This document shows positions 61,048 through 64,000 of a stretch of 64,000 bases of DNA, in pieces. The notes under the pieces are model-generated. The model was not told the DNA's origin and made no database searches. It saw nothing but the letters and a program-made list of their open reading frames with translations. Positions within the stretch are counted from its first letter, which is position 1; each line of letters begins with the position of its first letter. The DNA comes from Flavobacteriales bacterium (GTDB lineage: Bacteria; Bacteroidota; Bacteroidia; Flavobacteriales_F; PHOS-HE28). The stretch lies in the NCBI GenBank assembly GCA_016705545.1, contig JADIYA010000003.1:1-64000 (forward strand), given 5' to 3'. Position numbers and translations under genes: made by a program.

Positions 61048-61908
61048 ATGCGACCTTCGGCGCCGAACCCGGATGGAATGATCAGCTGGCGAGTGAAGGA
61101 TCAATTGCGCGAGGCAAGGTTCCCCATGGTCATGGGGATCATCAATGGCACGCCCGATTCCTTCCATGTGCCAAGCCGCGTGCGTGTGGACGATGCCTTG
61201 CGCGTTACGGAACGGATGCTGGAGGATGGCGCGACCATGATTGACATCGGTGGCATGAGCACGCGACCGGGCGCCGAAGAGGTCAATGAAGCGGAAGAGC
61301 AGCATCGGGCCATTCCAATGATCGCTGCGGTCGCATCGCGGTTCCCGGAGGCCACACTCTCCATCGATACCTGGCGGGCAACGATCGCTGCCGAGGCCAT
61401 CGCCGCCGGCGCCAGCCTGGTGAACGACATCAGCGCAGGCGCGCTTGATGAGGACATGCTGCCGACCGTCGCGAAGCTGGGGGTGCCTTATATAGCCATG
61501 CATATGCAAGGCACGCCGCGCACCATGCAAACGGATCCGCGCTATGCCGACGTGGTGGCCGAAGTGACGCTCTCCCTGAGCCAACGGCTCCATGCGGCAC
61601 ATGCGGCTGGCATCGCTGATGTAATCCTCGACCCCGGCTTCGGATTCGGGAAGACCACCGCGCATAACTATGCACTGCTGAACAGGCTCGGATCCGTTGT
61701 CGCGCTCGGTGCACCGGTAATGGTCGGCTTATCGCGCAAGCGCATGATCAACGAGGTGCTGGCGACAACGGCTGCTGAAGCGCTCAACGGCACCACGGCG
61801 CTCAATGCGATCGCGTTGCTGAAGGGCGCTTCAATCCTCCGTGTGCACGATGTGAAGGAGGCCGTGCAGTGCGTGAAGCTCGTGGCTGCCCTCCATGATC
61901 AGAAATAA
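61048..61908 (+). CDS. folP: Dihydropteroate synthase
   Basis: 286 residues from ATG 61048 (a TTG at 61030 is possible). Condenses hydroxymethyl-dihydropterin diphosphate with p-aminobenzoate. Signatures: MVMGIINGTPDSFHVPSRV (usually NVTPDSF; here NGTPDSF), MIDIGGMSTRPGAEEV, LSIDTWRATIAAEA, LVNDISAG, VILDPGFGFGKTTAHN, MVGLSRKRMI. Complete. Divergent from the M36 protease gene, convergent with the gene at 61899, which it overlaps by 10 nt at its 3' end. Confidence 0.94.
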   Translation: MRPSAPNPDGMISWRVKDQLREARFPMVMGIINGTPDSFHVPSRVRVDDALRVTERMLEDGATMIDIGGMSTRPGAEEVNEAEEQHRAIPMIAAVASRFPEATLSIDTWRATIAAEAIAAGASLVNDISAGALDEDMLPTVAKLGVPYIAMHMQGTPRTMQTDPRYADVVAEVTLSLSQRLHAAHAAGIADVILDPGFGFGKTTAHNYALLNRLGSVVALGAPVMVGLSRKRMINEVLATTAAEALNGTTALNAIALLKGASILRVHDVKEAVQCVKLVAALHDQK

Positions 61909-62483
61909 GCGCGCTTGCGCTTCTTGCGTCGTGCAGCGGCCTGCTGGGCGAGCTTGGCCTTCTGCATCTCACCGATGGCGCGCTCGTACAGCACCATCAC
62001 TCGCGCCGTCTCGCCGCGCATGCGCTCGGTGTACTCGATGTCCCAGCTCAGATTGCGTACGCTGTGCTTATAGCTGGCCATGCCCACCGGCATGTCGAAG
62101 AGCTCGAAGTCGAACTTCTCGATGAAAGTGAAGAGCGTGACCTGAACATCCATATCGTAGAACGGCACATCGGGGAAGAGCGGCACATCGCGGGCATCGA
62201 TGCGCACATACTTGGGCACGAGGTCCTTCCGGTAGAACCAGACCTGATAGTCGTAGCCGCGCTCGAGGTAGATCTCGTACTCGCCTTTCCCATCGGTGAA
62301 CTTCGTCTCGCGCTCCACGCTGTCCTTCACCAGGCGCACCTGCACCTGCTTGAGGCCGTCGCCAGAGAAGTACTCGCTCACGAGCCCATGCATGCGGATA
62401 TAGAACGCATCGCTCGTTGATCCCACAGCCAGAAACGCTACGGCCATGAGCCCGCGCAATCCCAGCATCCTCCTGCTCTTCAT
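61899..62483 (-). CDS. Hypothetical secreted carboxypeptidase-regulatory-like protein
   Basis: 194 residues from ATG 62483. Signal-like MKSRRMLGLRGLMAVAFLAVGSTSDA, then a beta-sandwich reminiscent of carboxypeptidase regulatory-like/CarbopepD domains: MHGLVSEYFSGDGLKQVQVRLVKDSVERETKFTDGKGEYEIYLERGYDYQVWFYRKDLVPKYVRID (with breaks). The end is a basic tail, KLAQQAAARRKKRKRAYF. No catalytic motif. Bacteroidota have many such small periplasmic proteins. The 3' end overlaps that of folP on the other strand. Confidence 0.65.
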   Translation of the reverse strand: MKSRRMLGLRGLMAVAFLAVGSTSDAFYIRMHGLVSEYFSGDGLKQVQVRLVKDSVERETKFTDGKGEYEIYLERGYDYQVWFYRKDLVPKYVRIDARDVPLFPDVPFYDMDVQVTLFTFIEKFDFELFDMPVGMASYKHSVRNLSWDIEYTERMRGETARVMVLYERAIGEMQKAKLAQQAAARRKKRKRAYF

Positions 62484-62559
62484 TGCCGCCAATTTATCGG
62501 GTGCGGCCGCGAAGGTGCGGAAACTTCGACGGACGCATCTTCGCGCCAAATCAACCGCC

Positions 62560-62910
62560 ATGTTCCGCGACCTGCGCGCATCAGAGAATTTCCACATCGT
62601 GCTCTGGCTGCTGAAGGACCTGTGCTGGGTGCTTGTGTGGAAGCCCTTGGGGCTGGCCATGTTCATCCCCACCTTCCTCATGGCCATTCACATCGCATGG
62701 CGGATGCGACGCGACCCGGGTGAGCTGCTCCACTGCATCGCCGTGGTGTGCTGGATCACGGCCAATGGAATCTGGATGATGGGCGAGTTCTGGTTCGAGG
62801 ATACCAAGCGGCATTGGGCGGTGCCCTTCTTCATTGCCGGGATCCTCGTGGTCGGCTGGTACTATGTGGTGATGCTTCCGCGGAAGCGGCGCGCAACGCC
62901 TTCGGCATAG
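62560..62910 (+). CDS. Small membrane protein, three predicted helices
   Basis: 116 residues from ATG 62560; the frame opens 114 nt earlier but this ATG (MFRDLRASENFHIVLWLLKD) gives a compact protein. Membrane segments LVWKPLGLAMFIPTFLMAIHIAW (~27-49), LHCIAVVCWITANGIWMMGE (~57-76) and VPFFIAGILVVGWYYVVML (~86-104). Conserved-looking aromatic residues; short basic tail. Function unknown. It lies 76 nt from the divergent gene at 61899-62483. Confidence 0.6.
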   Translation: MFRDLRASENFHIVLWLLKDLCWVLVWKPLGLAMFIPTFLMAIHIAWRMRRDPGELLHCIAVVCWITANGIWMMGEFWFEDTKRHWAVPFFIAGILVVGWYYVVMLPRKRRATPSA

Positions 62911-62958
62911 CAAGGCTTAACACGCCGCGGTGAAGCGCAGTCTATTTTCGGCCGCCCA

Positions 62959-64000
62959 ATGGATCCGCTTGTCCGCCTGCGTCTTCGCGCCAACCGCACC
63001 CTTCGCATCGCCGGCGCGTGGGCGGCAGCCGGGGCCTTGAGCGCGCTCTTCGAGCATAATGCGCTGGCCGAGGGGGGCGTGGCGAGCGACCTGCCGTTGC
63101 GCCTGTTCGACCGCATCGCGCTGGTATTCGGCGTGGGCCTCGCGGGCGGCGGGGCGTACATCTTCCTGCTGCGCGATCGGCTGCGGCACTTGGCCTATCT
63201 GCCTGCGCTGGCCATCATGGCGGCGCTGATCGCTGTCGTGCTCATGGTGACCATGGCATGGCTGCCGGCATCAAGCGATCCCTTCGGTGGCAGCTTCACC
63301 GACCGCCTGTTCAGCGTGGCCTGGCTCGGCAACTACCTGCAGTGGACGGCGCTCATGGGAGCCACCATGCTCATGGTGCGTCTCAGCGACCAGTTCGGCA
63401 CCGGCGGCCTCTCGCATTTCGCAGGGCGCTACCATCAGCCCCGGCAGGAACTCCGCATCTTCATGTTCCTCGACATGCGCTCGAGCACGAGCATCGCTGA
63501 GGACCTGGGCCATGTGCGTTACTTCCAGCTCATCAACGAGCTGTTCCAGGACATCACGGACCCGATCGTGTATTCGCGCGGCGAGATCTACCAATACGTG
63601 GGCGACGAGATCAGCGTGAGCTGGCCCTTGCGCCGCGGGCTGAACAAGCAGCGCTGCATCCGCTGTTTCCTCGATATCCGCGCGAAGCTGAAAGGGCGCG
63701 CATCCTACTACCAATCGCGCTATGGAATCACGCCCACCTTCAAGGCCGGCTTCCACTACGGCGAAGTCACCACCGGCGAAGTGGGCCTGGTGAAGAAGGA
63801 GCGCATATTCAGCGGCGATGCCGTGAACACTGCCGCGCGCATCCAGAACACGTGCAATGAGCATGGCGTGGACAACCTGATCAGCAAGGAGCTGCTGGAC
63901 CTGCTATTGCCGAAGGGAGCGCTCCCGGTGCGCGAGATCGGCAGCATCGCGCTGAAAGGGAAGCGATCGGCCATAAGCCTATGGACCATCGAGCCAAAGG
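62959..64000 (+). CDS. Membrane-bound class III adenylate/guanylate cyclase (3'-partial)
   Basis: At least 347 residues, running off the window. N-terminal region with four hydrophobic segments (residues ~15-32, 50-72, 81-102, 124-142), then the catalytic domain: metal Asp in RIFMFLDMRSSTSIAEDLG (~174-192), second Asp in IYQYVGDEISVSW (~215-227), and GVTTGEVGLVKKERIFSGDAVNTAARIQ, with the Asn and Arg of the transition-state site (NTAARI). Produces cAMP or cGMP. Downstream ALKGKR matches the usual end of the domain, so only a short part is missing. Confidence 0.9.
   Translation, partial: MDPLVRLRLRANRTLRIAGAWAAAGALSALFEHNALAEGGVASDLPLRLFDRIALVFGVGLAGGGAYIFLLRDRLRHLAYLPALAIMAALIAVVLMVTMAWLPASSDPFGGSFTDRLFSVAWLGNYLQWTALMGATMLMVRLSDQFGTGGLSHFAGRYHQPRQELRIFMFLDMRSSTSIAEDLGHVRYFQLINELFQDITDPIVYSRGEIYQYVGDEISVSWPLRRGLNKQRCIRCFLDIRAKLKGRASYYQSRYGITPTFKAGFHYGEVTTGEVGLVKKERIFSGDAVNTAARIQNTCNEHGVDNLISKELLDLLLPKGALPVREIGSIALKGKRSAISLWTIEPK

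Overview
This is a GC-rich chromosomal segment from a member of the Bacteroidota, most likely Flavobacteriales-like. The evidence is the subtype-iii type VI secretion genes (a TssN and no visible TssJ/L/M), two secreted proteins ending in type IX secretion C-terminal signals, DUF6090, DUF1599, DUF6624 and DUF2490 proteins, and a zinc-ligand-poor Tgt. I see no rRNA, tRNA, CRISPR array, integrase or transposase.

Layout. 1-15.6 kb: a plus-strand T6SS locus in the order tssH(clpV), HNH-like ORF, amidase-like effector domain, tssB, tssC, tssD, tssI, tssE, tssF, tssG, tssN, tssK, PAAR, two single-pass membrane proteins, a Cys/His amidase-type effector and a candidate immunity remnant. Several apparent frameshifts lie in the first 6 kb. 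15.6-23.8 kb: an ABC-transporter relic, a lipoprotein gene pair, an MsbA-type ABC exporter, a 3'-damaged rsmG, a sigma factor overlapping a glycosyltransferase, tgt and an LptF/LptG permease. 23.8-28.4 kb: an arsenic operon (arsR, arsM, an exported ArsC-like phosphatase, acr3, an MFS-rhodanese fusion) behind two ArsR-type palindromes. 28.5-33.8 kb: single genes (GEVED/T9SS protein, DUF6624, DinB, TSUP, DUF6090, GIY-YIG, ChaN). 33.9-44.8 kb: a complete minus-strand kdp potassium-uptake cluster with its own porin, split KdpD, histidine kinase and NtrC-type regulator. It is bracketed by a full ppa gene at one end and a 157-bp near-identical copy of the ppa 3' region at the other. 44.8-57 kb: a second TSUP, queD, the DabB/DabA inorganic-carbon transporter, a two-component system divergent from a SulP transporter, DUF2490, a CstB-like persulfide dioxygenase-rhodanese and a Cys/His-rich secreted protein. 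57-64 kb: DUF1599, a large M36 metallopeptidase with PKD domains and a T9SS signal, folP, two small uncharacterised genes, and a membrane class III adenylate cyclase that runs off the window.

Themes: a contractile injection system with peptidoglycan- and possibly DNA-targeting cargo; detoxification (arsenic, sulfide/persulfide); ion and inorganic carbon uptake under two-component control; and T9SS protein secretion. The most notable structural feature is the kdp block between two copies of the ppa 3' end, which looks like the footprint of block insertion or recombination. Single-base indels in clpV, tssD, kdpA and kdpC leave open whether these genes are damaged or the assembly carries indel errors.
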